From assembly GCF_034313965.1 (NCBI RefSeq), contig NZ_JAVIWQ010000002.1:1054001-1118000 (forward strand): a DNA stretch of 64,000 bases, in the 5' to 3' direction. Shown in pieces: positions 39,125 through 47,847 of this stretch; positions within the stretch are counted from its first letter, which is position 1; each line of letters starts with the position of its first letter. The DNA is from Herbaspirillum sp. RTI4 (lineage in GTDB: Bacteria; Pseudomonadota; Gammaproteobacteria; Burkholderiales; Burkholderiaceae_D). Made by a program: the position numbers and the translations under genes. Below the pieces are notes generated by a model, which saw only the letters and a program-made list of their open reading frames with translations, had not been told where the DNA came from and ran no database searches.

Positions 39125-39976
39125 TCAGGCCATTGATGCAGAAAGCGGCGGCAGATGCAGACTAACAATCTCATCGCCCGCATCGTCGAATGTCGGGTAG
39201 GAGGTCAATACCAGTGGGTCGTGACCGGGGATCAAGTGATCGGGACTGTCTGCCAGCTGTTGCAGCTTCACGTAACCATCAAGCATGTCGCCGACATGCA
39301 GCACGATGGGGAACGGCGATTCATTATGGATGTTGTCGTAAAAATGGCTGGCGTCGGAAGCCAGTACGACCCAGCCACGCGCCGTATGCACGCGCACTGC
39401 CTGGAGACCTTTGGTATGTCCGCCGACATGAATCAGTTGAATTCCCGGTGCGAATTCGGCGTCTCCGGAATAAAATTTCACCCGCTTTTCATAGACGCCG
39501 CGCACCACGTCCACCACGTCGTCGACGGCATAAGCGTGTCGGAGAAGATCGTATTGCATGTACCTGCCAGTGGCGTACTGTAGTTCCGCTTCCTGCAAAT
39601 GCATGAGGGCATTCGGCAACAGTTTGATGTTGCCCGCATGGTCGTAATGCAAATGCGTCAGGATGACGTCGCTGACCTGCTCCGGCGTAATTCCCAAGCC
39701 GGACAGAGCGGCGATCGGACAGCGCAGAAAGTGACGCTTTCGTTCTTTCGCGGCAGCTTCATTGAAACCCGTATCGACAACGATGACCCGATCAGCATCC
39801 CGGTTGGTATCCTGGTTGGTATCTCGGTTTGCATCCCGTATGACCCACACAAAATAGTCCATCGGCATAGGCCCTTCATGCGGATCGTAGACCATGAAAT
39901 TCTCCGCGCGCTTGCGCGCCACGGTGGCATATCGGATGGCATACACCTCGTACTGCGGGAGTGCTTCGGTATTCAT
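39125..39976 (-). CDS. Metallo-beta-lactamase-fold hydrolase, AHL-lactonase-like
   Basis: The protein has about 283 residues from the ATG at 39976; a longer frame would overlap the upstream gene. It carries the HLHYDHAGN metal motif, further ligand histidines in HVGGHTKG and HLIPGHDP, and an aspartate in VVLASDASHFYDN. This pattern fits the N-acyl-homoserine-lactonase-like group, but many members act on other lactones or thioesters. Near residue 48 it has a repetitive insert RDANRDTNQDTNRDADR, encoded by 12-bp DNA repeats. It lies between the dehydrogenase and the hydrolase, so lactone or ester opening within the same pathway is more likely than quorum quenching. Confidence 0.85.
   Translation of the reverse strand: MNTEALPQYEVYAIRYATVARKRAENFMVYDPHEGPMPMDYFVWVIRDANRDTNQDTNRDADRVIVVDTGFNEAAAKERKRHFLRCPIAALSGLGITPEQVSDVILTHLHYDHAGNIKLLPNALMHLQEAELQYATGRYMQYDLLRHAYAVDDVVDVVRGVYEKRVKFYSGDAEFAPGIQLIHVGGHTKGLQAVRVHTARGWVVLASDASHFYDNIHNESPFPIVLHVGDMLDGYVKLQQLADSPDHLIPGHDPLVLTSYPTFDDAGDEIVSLHLPPLSASMA
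39788..39838. repeat. In-frame 12-bp repeats inside the MBL-fold gene
   Basis: On the plus strand the units read cggttggtatcc, tggttggtatct and cggtttgcatcc, with a related unit at each edge. On the coding strand they encode the repeated four-residue pattern RD(A/T)N. Multiples of three keep the frame, so copy number can change without loss of the protein. Confidence 0.75.
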
Positions 39977-40002
39977 CTGAAGTCGTTTCAGGGTAGTGGC
40001 AA

Positions 40003-40890
40003 TTAGCCGCGGGCGTCTGCCAGCAGGCGGTACATTTCGGTGTGATCGGCGGTACGATCCAGCGACTGCGCGGCATCTTTCCAAATCTTGAGACATTCAT
40101 TACCCAAATTCATCGGGTAGTTCAGCTCCTGACCGAGTTTCATCGCCACGCCCAAATCCTTGGTCATAAGCTGCAGAGAAAAACCAGAACCGAAGGTGCC
40201 GCTCAACATGAATTGCTTTACTTTGCCCTCAGTCGTATTGTTGCGCCCGGTGGAAGTATTGAGGACATCCGTCATGATTGCCGGGTCAAGACCAAACATC
40301 TGACCGACATGCAAGGCTTCTACCGCGGCGATCAGGCCCGCTGCCGAGACATAATTGTTTAAGGCTTTCATCGCATGGCCCGCACCGGCGTCGCCGACAT
40401 GGAACAGGGTTTTTCCCAGACATTGCAAGACTTCAGTACACGCCGCGTAGGTAGCGGCAGCACCGCCGACCATGATTGCCAGACTGCCATCGACCGCTTT
40501 TTTGACTCCCCCGGAAACAGGCGCATCAATATAGGCCTGACCCATTGCGGCCAGCGTCGCGGATAACTGCCGCGAGCGCATCGGCTCGGAGGAGCTCATA
40601 TCGATGAAGGTCGTCGCTACCGGTAGACGGTAGGCGAGGCCATCCTTGTTCTTGCCCAGAATGACCGACTCCACGATCTCGGAGTTAGGGAGCATGGTGA
40701 TGACGATATCGACCGGCGTCAGTTTATCTGTCCCCGTATCCAATACCTGTGCCTGATATTCATCGGCAAACTGTTTAGCTTTGAGCGGGTCGGCGTCCGA
40801 TACCTGGAGGGCATATCCGGCCTTGGCAAGCAAGGCCGCCATGGGATAACCCATCATCCCCAGGCCGATAAAGCAAATGGATTTATTCAT
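40003..40890 (-). CDS. NAD(P)-dependent beta-hydroxyacid dehydrogenase
   Basis: The 295-residue enzyme belongs to the 3-hydroxyisobutyrate / tartronate semialdehyde reductase family. The Rossmann motif is FIGLGMMGYPMA at the N-terminus. The family substrate signature is DAPVSGGVKKAVDGSLAIM, and the catalytic lysine is in KALNNYVSAAG. The ATG at 40890 is preferred over the one 3 bp upstream because AGAGGA then lies at a better distance. It oxidises or reduces a beta-hydroxy acid; the true substrate is unknown. It sits 11 bp after the carboxymuconolactone-decarboxylase-like gene. Confidence 0.9.
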   Translation of the reverse strand: MNKSICFIGLGMMGYPMAALLAKAGYALQVSDADPLKAKQFADEYQAQVLDTGTDKLTPVDIVITMLPNSEIVESVILGKNKDGLAYRLPVATTFIDMSSSEPMRSRQLSATLAAMGQAYIDAPVSGGVKKAVDGSLAIMVGGAAATYAACTEVLQCLGKTLFHVGDAGAGHAMKALNNYVSAAGLIAAVEALHVGQMFGLDPAIMTDVLNTSTGRNNTTEGKVKQFMLSGTFGSGFSLQLMTKDLGVAMKLGQELNYPMNLGNECLKIWKDAAQSLDRTADHTEMYRLLADARG

Positions 40891-40901
40891 CATGATCCTC
40901 T

Positions 40902-41279
40902 TCAGATACCCATTTCCTTGAATACTTCCTTGGCGATTTTGAAGCTGTCGATCGCAGCAGGAACGCCGCAATAAATGGCAGCCTGCAGAAATACTTCCTG
41001 AATATCTTCTTTGGAGAGGCCGTTATTGATAGCGCCGCGCACATGCAGTTTGACTTCGTGCGGACGATTCAAGGCAGTGAGCATGGCGAGGTTCAGGAAA
41101 CTGCGGGTACGACGGTCGAGGCCCGGACGATTCCAGATGTCGCCCCAGCAATACTGTGTGACCAGCTCTTGCATAGGAAGATTGAAGTCGTCGGCATTTT
41201 TGATCGATGCATCAACGTACTCTGCGCCAAGTACTTCACGACGGGTCTGGAGGCCAATATCAAACAGTTCCTGATTCAT
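40902..41279 (-). CDS. Carboxymuconolactone decarboxylase family protein
   Basis: The 125-residue protein matches the small CMD/AhpD-like family. It contains TQYCWGDIWNRPGLDRRTRSFLNLAMLTAL, then HVRGAINNGLSKEDIQEVFLQAAIYCGVPAA, close to PcaC of the protocatechuate pathway. The ATG at 41279 has a TAAGGAGC site. No other beta-ketoadipate genes are present, so it need not act on 4-carboxymuconolactone. It is the first metabolic gene after gntR, 10 bp downstream of it. Confidence 0.88.
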   Translation of the reverse strand: MNQELFDIGLQTRREVLGAEYVDASIKNADDFNLPMQELVTQYCWGDIWNRPGLDRRTRSFLNLAMLTALNRPHEVKLHVRGAINNGLSKEDIQEVFLQAAIYCGVPAAIDSFKIAKEVFKEMGI

Positions 41280-41289
41280 GTAGTGCTCC

Positions 41290-41988
41290 TTATGAGGGGG
41301 TTGGTAGTGCCAGTGGTTGTTCTTGGGACAGTACGTCCAATGCGGCTTTTTCAGCGTTTTGAATGTGCAGAACAGCGGCTTTTCCTGCTGCATCAGCGTT
41401 TCTTGCCTTGATATGGGCATAGAGCTGATCGATTTCCTTCAGGCTTTCCGGCAGCCTGTCGGGGCTGGAGAACGAAGTGGCGCGCAGCAGATTGATCCGC
41501 GACAGCAAACTCAGCAGCATCTCTTTAATGAGCGCGTTACCGCAGCCATTCAAAATGACATCATAAAAATCAGCCTTGGCGGCAAGTAGCCGTTTGCGAT
41601 CACCGCTGGCGGCTTCGTCCTTGAGTGTTTGCACGACGTCGCCAAGACGTGCAACCGCTTCGTCAGAGGCCAATTTGGCGAATCCGGAGACCGCATAGCT
41701 TTCAAACAGCGCCCGGATCGCGTAAAGGTCGCGTGCCTCTGCGAGCGAAATCGACGACACCATCGGACCACGGTGCAGCACCATGGTGATGAGTTTTTCC
41801 GCTTCCAGCTTGCGCAGCGCTTCTCTTAAAGACGGGCGGCTCACATCCAGCAATTCGCATAACTCACGTTCACTCAACTTCTCGCCCGGCTTGAAGCGGC
41901 CATTCATGATCGCTTCACGCAGGTAGTTTTCTACCTGGCTGCGCAAGCTGTCGGGTTTTCGAAGTGGCGTGGGGGATTCGGTAATCAT
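41290..41988 (-). CDS. GntR-family regulator, FadR subfamily
   Basis: The 232-residue protein has an N-terminal winged helix-turn-helix (about 14-78, LSERELCELLDVSRPSLREALRKLEAEKLI) and a C-terminal all-helical FCD effector domain with the usual metal-binding aspartate/histidine positions (DFYDVIL, HIQNAEKAA). Such proteins usually repress catabolic operons until a carboxylic acid ligand binds. It leads the five-gene minus-strand operon and has a palindromic operator just upstream, so autoregulation of the whole operon is likely. Confidence 0.93.
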   Translation of the reverse strand: MITESPTPLRKPDSLRSQVENYLREAIMNGRFKPGEKLSERELCELLDVSRPSLREALRKLEAEKLITMVLHRGPMVSSISLAEARDLYAIRALFESYAVSGFAKLASDEAVARLGDVVQTLKDEAASGDRKRLLAAKADFYDVILNGCGNALIKEMLLSLLSRINLLRATSFSSPDRLPESLKEIDQLYAHIKARNADAAGKAAVLHIQNAEKAALDVLSQEQPLALPTPS

Positions 41989-42006
41989 AATAAACGCATT
42001 CTATAA

Positions 42007-42019
42007 ATTGTCAGACAAT
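42007..42019. promoter_or_regulatory. GntR/FadR-type operator
   Basis: The perfect palindrome ATTGTC-A-GACAAT lies 18 bp upstream of the gntR start. Its core TTGTCnGACAA fits the TnGTnnnACnA pattern of FadR-subfamily operators. It is partly repeated by the following ctgtcaat. It is the probable self-regulatory site of the operon. Confidence 0.7.
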
Positions 42020-42456
42020 CTGTCAATAAGATTGATATGTAAAAAGGTGATCCCTATTTTATGAGCTAAGCGCGTCGACTAAATAGACAAAATGGGAGCA
42101 GGGCATGGCGATTCTATGGCCAGACGCAAGTAGTCTGGCCAGGATTCTCTCGCTGGAATGTTTGCGCGAAACTGGCAAAGGTGGAATCTAGCGCACGCCC
42201 TAGTCCAGTCAGTTGACATTTATAAGCACGAGTGAGCATGCGTCGCCTTGAAACACAAAACGCCCGGTGCAGTGCATCGAGCGTTTCTGAGGCAATACTG
42301 TCAACCTATCAGGATTGGGTACCAACTGCTTCCTGGCGGCACCTGATAAGCGGGATGGGACCAACAGCAACGAGACGTTGCAGTTACAATGGGCTACGTT
42401 GATCAGTGGTCAGTTTACTGAGACAGGCTAAAAATTGACCGAAGATTTCCTATGAT
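42020..42456. other. 437-bp gap with hairpins between gntR and DUF2909
   Basis: I see no gene. One hairpin (TGGCCAGAC-gcaagta-GTCTGGCCA) lies at 42117-42141. Another with interrupted arms (AAACGC.CG.TGCA / TGCA.CG.GCGTTT) lies at 42258-42286. Read on the minus strand, the second is followed by TTGTGTTT, so it could end the DUF2909 transcript. A TTGACA near 42220 has no clear -10 partner. This gap contains one boundary of the block that splits the cox locus. Confidence 0.5.
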
Positions 42457-42660
42457 TTATCCGCGAATGCCCGTGGGTTGAATCCATCCGAATTTGTAGG
42501 CGATCAGTAGCAAGATAAACAGCAAAACAGAAAAGCCGACCCGCAAGGTCAATGCCTGCACAGTACGGTTACTTTTCCCCTTGTCGCGCATCAGAAAGAC
42601 GAGCGCGGAGGCGAGACTGCCGATGATGAGCAGGAAGGCAATGGCAACAATAATTTTCAT
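42457..42660 (-). CDS. DUF2909 twin-transmembrane protein
   Basis: The 67-residue protein has two membrane helices (about 3-23, IIVAIAFLLIIGSLASALVF, and about 43-58, FSVLLFILLLIAYKF) joined by a basic loop (MRDKGKSNRT). It ends WIQPTGIRG. This matches the DUF2909 family, which normally lies divergent from surf1 in betaproteobacterial cox loci. A longer frame upstream overlaps surf1 and is not believed. Its function is unknown; an oxidase assembly link is inferred from position. Confidence 0.85.
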   Translation of the reverse strand: MKIIVAIAFLLIIGSLASALVFLMRDKGKSNRTVQALTLRVGFSVLLFILLLIAYKFGWIQPTGIRG

Positions 42661-42745
42661 GGCAAAGGGCGGCCGTCGGCATCGATGTCCGGTATCGGCA
42701 GACCGCAACAAAATAAGTGAAATCCTATTGTATGCGAACGAAGTA

Positions 42746-43459
42746 ATGCAAATCAGGTTCCGTTTCCGCTGGGTCCCCTTTATTGCGACTGTCATGGTTG
42801 CCAGCCTTGGCGTATCGCTGGCCCAATGGCAGGCAAGGCGCGCCGAACAAAAGCAATCCATAGAAAGCAAACTGTCGCTGCGGCAGCACATAGCACCGGT
42901 GCGGCTGGCCCAGGCAAACCTGCCGCCAACCGAGCTGGAATACCGGCGCGTACTCTTGCGCGGTGCTTTTCTCCCGGCATGGACGATGTATCTGGATAAC
43001 CGCCCCTACAATGGCCAGGCTGGATTTTATGTGTTGACGCCATTCAAGCTGGAGGGTGTCGACCGTGTGGTGACCGTCGAGCGTGGTTGGGTGCCGCGCA
43101 ATCCGGTCGATCGCACCCGCTTGCCGACGACGACGCCAGTCAGCGGACAAGTGGAAATCGAGGGAACGGTCAGGAGCGATACCGGACATGTGATGCAGTT
43201 GGGCGCCGCGCCGCCATTGCAACCGGGTGCGATACTCCAAAATCTCGATGTGGATGCGCTGGCAAAAGCATCCGGCCTTCCTTTGTTGCCCTTGGTGGTG
43301 CAGCAGGCTGGCGATGCGGCCGATGGACTGGTGCGCGACTGGCCGGCGCCATCGTTGGGTATAGAACGTCACCGGGGCTACGAATTTCAATGGTATGCAC
43401 TGGCGGCGATGGCCATATTATTCTTTGTTGTGACGGGATTTCGACGTGGATCAAAATAA
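42746..43459 (+). CDS. SURF1-family oxidase assembly protein
   Basis: Surf1 helps place heme a in cytochrome oxidase subunit I. The 237-residue protein has the family shape: an N-terminal helix (about 9-27), a large periplasmic region and a C-terminal helix (about 213-232). Typical segments are LGVSLAQWQARRAEQK, YLDNRPYNGQAGFYVLTPF, VERGWVPRNPVDR and the HRGYEFQWYALA end. The ATG at 42746 is chosen because it begins just before the first helix. Its end overlaps the next gene by 14 bp. Confidence 0.93.
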   Translation: MQIRFRFRWVPFIATVMVASLGVSLAQWQARRAEQKQSIESKLSLRQHIAPVRLAQANLPPTELEYRRVLLRGAFLPAWTMYLDNRPYNGQAGFYVLTPFKLEGVDRVVTVERGWVPRNPVDRTRLPTTTPVSGQVEIEGTVRSDTGHVMQLGAAPPLQPGAILQNLDVDALAKASGLPLLPLVVQQAGDAADGLVRDWPAPSLGIERHRGYEFQWYALAAMAILFFVVTGFRRGSK

Positions 43460-44036
43460 ACAAAAAGGGCGCGGCCGCTGGTGGCTGTTGCTGATTCTGC
43501 TGGTGTGCGCAATGCCGATGATCGGTTCTTATCTCACTTACTATGTGATCAAACCCGAGGGACGGACTAACTACGGGACACTGATCGATCCACGCAACTA
43601 TCCTATTCCGGCGCTCGACAGCCACTTGTTGAGCGGCGCGCCCGCATCGCTCAATGACTACAAAGGCAAATGGATCATGTTGCAGGCCGATAGCGGCGAT
43701 TGCGGCGATAGTTGCCGTAACAAGTTACTGTCGTTGCGGCAACTTCGTCTGATGCAAGGCAAGGAAATGGAGCGCATTGAGCGCGTCTGGCTGATCACCG
43801 ACCAAGCTCCGCTCGATACCATGGTGATGCGTGAATATGACGGCACACGGATGTTGCGTGTCGATCCCGCTTTGCTCAAGGCCTGGCTGCCGACACTGCC
43901 TGAGACGACAGTACAGGACCATATTTACCTCATTGATCCGCGCGGCAATCTGATGATGCGTTTCCCCAAGGATGCCGACCCCAATCTCATCAAAAAAGAC
44001 CTGTCGAAACTGCTCAAAGCTTCCAGCATAGGATAA
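43446..44036 (+). CDS. Cox-cluster thioredoxin-like membrane protein
   Basis: The 196-residue protein starts at a GTG inside the surf1 end. One N-terminal helix (about 13-33) is followed by a periplasmic thioredoxin/SCO-like fold: LNDYKGKWIMLQADSGDCGDSCRNKLLSLRQLRL, then VWLITDQAPLD, DHIYLIDPRGNLMMRFP. Where SCO proteins have CxxxC this one has CGDSC, the same spacing. The usual histidine ligand of SCO may be the H in QDHIYLID. It is commonly found between surf1 and ctaA in this order and probably helps copper or thiol handling during oxidase assembly. Confidence 0.8.
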   Translation: MDQNKQKGRGRWWLLLILLVCAMPMIGSYLTYYVIKPEGRTNYGTLIDPRNYPIPALDSHLLSGAPASLNDYKGKWIMLQADSGDCGDSCRNKLLSLRQLRLMQGKEMERIERVWLITDQAPLDTMVMREYDGTRMLRVDPALLKAWLPTLPETTVQDHIYLIDPRGNLMMRFPKDADPNLIKKDLSKLLKASSIG

Positions 44037-44044
44037 GTGCATAT

Positions 44045-45199
44045 ATGTTGATTCAACTTGCCGTGATGGGCATGATTGCCGCTTTGCTGCCCCTGACAAT
44101 GGTCTGGATGGCGGCCGATTCCGGGAAATATCGAAAACTGGCCTCTGTCGCTTTGTTTTTGACCTTCGACCTGATTATGTTTGGCGCTTTCACCCGACTC
44201 ACCGATTCCGGGCTGGGTTGCCCCGACTGGCCCGGATGCTATGGCCACTCCAATCCTCTGCTGGCGCACGCTGCCATCAGCGCCGCTCAGGAGGCGATGC
44301 CAACAGGACCGGTTACTCTGGGCAAAGCGTGGATAGAAATGATCCACCGCTATCTGGCGATGGGTGTTGGGGTGTTGATTACGGCGTTGCTGCTGAGTGG
44401 CTGGTACCGCTGGCACAAGACGCGCAAAAGCGCGGCACGTTTTTCTCCGATATTCCCAACGGTGCTGTTTTTATGTGTTTGCTTGCAAGGCGCCTTCGGT
44501 GCCTGGACCGTGACGCTCAAGTTGCAGCCGGTCATCGTCACCACGCATCTGCTGCTGGGACTGGCACTGCTGGGATTACTGACATGGCTGGTAGCGCAGC
44601 AAAGCGCGCATCGTCAAGTGACTGCGGCGGGGCGTGCGCTGGCCGTGCCGGCCTTGATTGCCGGCATCGTGCTGGTGATGCAAATTGCGCTGGGAGGGTG
44701 GGTCAGTACCAATTACGCGACGCTGGCGTGCATGGACTTTCCTCTGTGCCAGGGCGCTTTGTTGCCGCAGATGGATTTTGAAAACGGATTTACCCTGTGG
44801 CGACATCTGGGAAAAACGGCCAATGGCGACTACCTGCCGTTTCCGGCACTGACTGCCATTCATTGGGTGCACCGGACGTTCGCATTCGTGGTCATTGCGG
44901 TCATCGTCTGGGTCGCCCGGGCCGCCTTGCGTGAACCCGGTTTGCGCAGGACCGGGCAAGGTTTATTGTTTGTCATTGCCCTACAACTGACGACCGGATT
45001 GGCAACGATTTTTCTCAGCTGGCCGCTGGCGATTGCCGTCTTGCATAACGGCGGGGCGGCGGCGCTGCTGCTGCTGCTGGTCATGCTAAACTACAAGGCC
45101 AGATATGCGCCGCTCGCCGTCGGTATTGCCCCTACCGTTTTTACAGAAGATGGCCTATCGGCCTCCGCCTCCGTCCGGTCCCGCCCGGAATCAACCTGA
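44045..45199 (+). CDS. ctaA: Heme A synthase (Cox15/CtaA)
   Basis: CtaA oxidises the methyl group of heme O to make heme A. The 384-residue protein has eight membrane helices in two similar halves. The family's conserved start of the catalytic half is [22 protein letters not shown]. Heme-ligand histidines lie in [34 protein letters not shown] and [11 protein letters not shown]. The cysteine pair [10 protein letters not shown] in the second half is also typical. Its stop overlaps the ctaB start by one base. Confidence 0.96.
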   Translation: MLIQLAVMGMIAALLPLTMVWMAADSGKYRKLASVALFLTFDLIMFGAFTRLTDSGLGCPDWPGCYGHSNPLLAHAAISAAQEAMPTGPVTLGKAWIEMIHRYLAMGVGVLITALLLSGWYRWHKTRKSAARFSPIFPTVLFLCVCLQGAFGAWTVTLKLQPVIVTTHLLLGLALLGLLTWLVAQQSAHRQVTAAGRALAVPALIAGIVLVMQIALGGWVSTNYATLACMDFPLCQGALLPQMDFENGFTLWRHLGKTANGDYLPFPALTAIHWVHRTFAFVVIAVIVWVARAALREPGLRRTGQGLLFVIALQLTTGLATIFLSWPLAIAVLHNGGAAALLLLLVMLNYKARYAPLAVGIAPTVFTEDGLSASASVRSRPEST

Positions 45200-46095
45200 T
45201 GACCACTTTGACTGTCCCTGTTCCTAATCGTATTGCCCAATACTGGGCGCTGACCAAGCCGCGCGTGACGCAGCTGGCGGTATTTTGCGCCGTCATCGGT
45301 ATGTTCCTGGCAACGCCCGATTTACCGGGGTGGCGCACTGTCTTGTTTGCGACGGCAGGGATCTGGCTGCTTGCCGGCGCGGCCTTTGCCGTCAATTGTC
45401 TGGTCGAGCGGGAAATCGATTCGCGCATGGCGCGTACTGCGCGGCGGCCGATGGCGCTCGGTGAAATTACCGTCCACCAGACGCTGATATTTTCCAGCGT
45501 CATCGGCGGTTTGGGCATGTGGATACTGTATGCGCTGGTCAATCCCTTGACCATGTGGCTGACACTCGCCACTTTCGTTGGTTATGCCGTCATCTACACC
45601 ATCATCCTGAAGCCGGCGACGCCGCAGAATATCGTCATCGGTGGACTGTCCGGCGCTATGCCGCCTGCGCTCGGCTGGGCGGCGATTGCCAACGACGTGC
45701 CTATGCAGGCGTGGATTCTGGTACTCATTATCTTCATGTGGACGCCGCCGCATTTCTGGGCGCTGGCGATGTATCGGCGCGATGATTACGCCAAGTCCGG
45801 TTTGCCCATGCTGCCGATTACCCACGGCATGCAATTGACGCAGTTCCATATCTGGCTCTACACGATTGCGCTGGTGGCGACAACGATGCTGCCGTTTGCC
45901 GTCGGCATGAGTGGCTTGATTTACCTGGTGAGCGCCAGCGTGCTGGGTATCGTTTTTCTCTGGTATGCGTGGCAGATTTACCGTCACTATACGGATTTGA
46001 TTGCGCGCCGCACTTTCGCTTACTCCATCATTTATTTGTCTTTGCTGTTTGCGGCCTTGCTGGTCGATCACTACTTCTTATTTCGCCTACTATGA
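45199..46095 (+). CDS. ctaB: Protoheme IX farnesyltransferase (heme O synthase)
   Basis: The enzyme attaches farnesyl to heme B to give heme O, the substrate of CtaA. The 298-residue membrane protein belongs to the UbiA family: the motif [19 protein letters not shown] gives the NxxxD metal-binding pattern and the second aspartate motif is in the [10 protein letters not shown] loop. [15 protein letters not shown] and [12 protein letters not shown] are family landmarks. It starts on the ctaA stop and ends on the sco start (ATGA), so the three genes are translationally coupled. Confidence 0.97.
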   Translation: MTTLTVPVPNRIAQYWALTKPRVTQLAVFCAVIGMFLATPDLPGWRTVLFATAGIWLLAGAAFAVNCLVEREIDSRMARTARRPMALGEITVHQTLIFSSVIGGLGMWILYALVNPLTMWLTLATFVGYAVIYTIILKPATPQNIVIGGLSGAMPPALGWAAIANDVPMQAWILVLIIFMWTPPHFWALAMYRRDDYAKSGLPMLPITHGMQLTQFHIWLYTIALVATTMLPFAVGMSGLIYLVSASVLGIVFLWYAWQIYRHYTDLIARRTFAYSIIYLSLLFAALLVDHYFLFRLL

Positions 46096-46694
46096 TTAAA
46101 CGCTTTTCTATCTTTTCCCTGATGTTAGTTGCGCTGTTGGCTCTGGGTGCGTGCAGCCAAAAAGACGGTGAGGCCTCCGGCGCTAAGTTCAGTAATACCG
46201 ATGTCACCGGACTTGCTTATGCGCGTGATTTCGCCTTGACTGACCACACCGGTAAAGCGCGCACGCTGGCTGACTTCAAAGGCAAGGCTGTTCTGATTTT
46301 CTTCGGCTATACCCAGTGTCCAGACGTCTGCCCGACAACGATGGTCGAGCTGGCTAACGTGATGAAAGAACTTGGGCCGCAGGCGGATCGGATGCAGGTC
46401 TTATTCGTGACCATTGATCCGGAGCGCGATACGCAGGCCTTGCTGGCGCAATATGTGCCAGCGTTCGATCCGCGTTTCCTGGGGCTGCGCGGAGATATGA
46501 CCCAGACCGCTGCGGTAGCGAAGGAATTCAAGGTGTTTTATCAGAAAGTGCCAGGGAAAACGCCCGGAAGCTATACGATGGATCATACGGCTGGTAGTTA
46601 TGTCTTCGACACCCAAGGACACTTGCGCTTGTTTGTGCGTCATGGCGAGGGGACTGCTGCTCTGGTACATGACTTGAAATTGCTACTTTCCTGA
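46092..46694 (+). CDS. SCO1/SenC copper chaperone lipoprotein
   Basis: SCO proteins insert copper into the CuA site of CoxB. The 200-residue protein has a lipoprotein signal ([12 protein letters not shown]) and a thioredoxin-like fold. The copper ligands CPDVC ([14 protein letters not shown]) and the distal histidine ([14 protein letters not shown]) are present, and VTIDPERDT is typical. The ATG overlaps the ctaB stop. A strong palindromic terminator follows. Confidence 0.95.
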   Translation: MIKRFSIFSLMLVALLALGACSQKDGEASGAKFSNTDVTGLAYARDFALTDHTGKARTLADFKGKAVLIFFGYTQCPDVCPTTMVELANVMKELGPQADRMQVLFVTIDPERDTQALLAQYVPAFDPRFLGLRGDMTQTAAVAKEFKVFYQKVPGKTPGSYTMDHTAGSYVFDTQGHLRLFVRHGEGTAALVHDLKLLLS

Positions 46695-46737
46695 TTGCTT
46701 GGTGTGACAGGTTTTCAGCATGTGTATTTATGATGTT

Positions 46738-46773
46738 AAAAAAGCGCCGATCTGATCAGATCGGCGCTTTTTT
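46738..46773. terminator. Bidirectional terminator between sco and rpoH
   Basis: A 36-bp perfect palindrome with arms AAAAAAGCGCCGATCTGA and its complement forms a hairpin with A-rich and T-rich flanks on both strands. It serves the convergent sco and rpoH transcripts. Confidence 0.95.
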
Positions 46774-46827
46774 ATTGGGAGGGCCAGCCTCGATGGTGAT
46801 CGTGGCTAGGCTTTTCGACATTGCAGT

Positions 46828-47730
46828 TTAGGCATAAGCCTGCAATGCGCCCTTCATCTTCTTCAGTGCGACCACTTCAATTTGTCGTATGCGTTCGGCC
46901 GATACGCCGAATTCCTCTGCCAGCTCATGCAGCGTTGCTCCTGAGCCGTCATCGTTAGCCAGCCAGCGCGCCTCGACGATACGGCGTGAGCGGGCATCCA
47001 GCTTACCCAGGGCATCTTCGAGTCCTTCCGATTGAAGGCGGTCGTACTGCTTCGCCTCAAGGATTTTGGTCGGCTCAGTGGTATCCGATGAGAGATAGGC
47101 AATCGGCGCGAATTTATCGTCGTCGCCACTGTCGGTAGGGGCTTCCAGTGCGACATCCCGGCCCGACAGACGCATTTCCATTTCGATCACTTCTTCGGGC
47201 TTGACCTTGAGCATGCTTGCCAAGGCATCGACTTGCGCCGGTGTCATGGTTTCCAGGCCAGTCTTGTGGCTGCGCAAATTGAAAAACAGTTTGCGCTGCG
47301 CCTTGGTTGTGGCGACTTTAACCAAGCGCCAGTTCTTCAAAATATATTCGTGCATTTCCGCTTTGATCCAGTGCATGGCGTACGACACCAGCCGTACCCC
47401 CTGATTCGGATCGAAACGCTTGACGGCTTTCATCAGGCCGATATTGCCTTCCTGTATCAAATCGGCATGGGGCAAGCCGTAACCGAGATAACCGCGCGCG
47501 ATCGACACCACCAGGCGCAAATGCGAGAGCACTAATTTTTGTGCGGCGGCAAGGTCGTTTTGCTCACTGAGGCTGCGCGCAAGAGAGATTTCTTCTTCTT
47601 GCGTGAGCATGGGCAGGCGATTGACGGCAGAGATATAGGCATCAATATTGCCCAGGCTTCCTGTGAAGCCTAAGGCCAATGCATTATTTTCAATAGTAAC
47701 GGGCACTGTTTGTGCGGACGCTGCTTTCAT
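46828..47730 (-). CDS. rpoH: Heat-shock sigma factor RpoH (sigma-32)
   Basis: RpoH directs RNA polymerase to heat-shock promoters. The 300-residue protein has region 2 (HLRLVVSIARGYLGYGLPHADLIQEGNIGLMKAVKRFDP) and the RpoH box QRKLFFNLR, the hallmark that separates it from RpoD. Region 4 follows (LHELAEEFGVSAERIRQIE, helix-turn-helix). An AAAGGAG site precedes the ATG. A perfect CIRCE operator lies 91 bp upstream, so HrcA probably represses it. The leader between can fold so that the ribosome site is paired, which might add temperature control. Confidence 0.97.
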   Translation of the reverse strand: MKAASAQTVPVTIENNALALGFTGSLGNIDAYISAVNRLPMLTQEEEISLARSLSEQNDLAAAQKLVLSHLRLVVSIARGYLGYGLPHADLIQEGNIGLMKAVKRFDPNQGVRLVSYAMHWIKAEMHEYILKNWRLVKVATTKAQRKLFFNLRSHKTGLETMTPAQVDALASMLKVKPEEVIEMEMRLSGRDVALEAPTDSGDDDKFAPIAYLSSDTTEPTKILEAKQYDRLQSEGLEDALGKLDARSRRIVEARWLANDDGSGATLHELAEEFGVSAERIRQIEVVALKKMKGALQAYA

Positions 47731-47732
47731 AA

Positions 47733-47780
47733 TTCTCCTTTAAATTCATCCGCTTAGGGGGTATGCCGATCAGCGGAGAA
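47733..47780 (-). promoter_or_regulatory. rpoH leader with complement to its ribosome site
   Basis: On the transcript, TTCTCC (from 47780 down) is fully complementary to GGAGAA of the ribosome site (47738-47733). An alternative stem CCGCT/AGCGG shares the same bases. A further hairpin TTCCATT/AATGGAA lies just upstream (about 47787-47804). The pairings are seen in sequence; control of translation by temperature is only inferred. Confidence 0.35.
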
Positions 47781-47820
47781 AAAACAAATTCCATTGAAAT
47801 GGAAATGCTGTGCAAATATT

Positions 47821-47847
47821 TTAGCACTCGTACACGGCGAGTGCTAA
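47821..47847. promoter_or_regulatory. CIRCE operator upstream of rpoH
   Basis: TTAGCACTC, nine spacer bases and GAGTGCTAA match the CIRCE consensus without a mismatch. CIRCE binds the HrcA repressor. Read on the minus strand, the left arm overlaps a TTAGCA -35-like hexamer and the right arm runs into TAAAAT, a -10-like hexamer 17-18 bp away. Bound HrcA would therefore cover the promoter. Confidence 0.93.

Noticed and set aside
39125..39976. Quorum-quenching AHL lactonase as the definite function
   Set aside because: The metal motif fits the group, but the operon context points to catabolism and many relatives act on other substrates.
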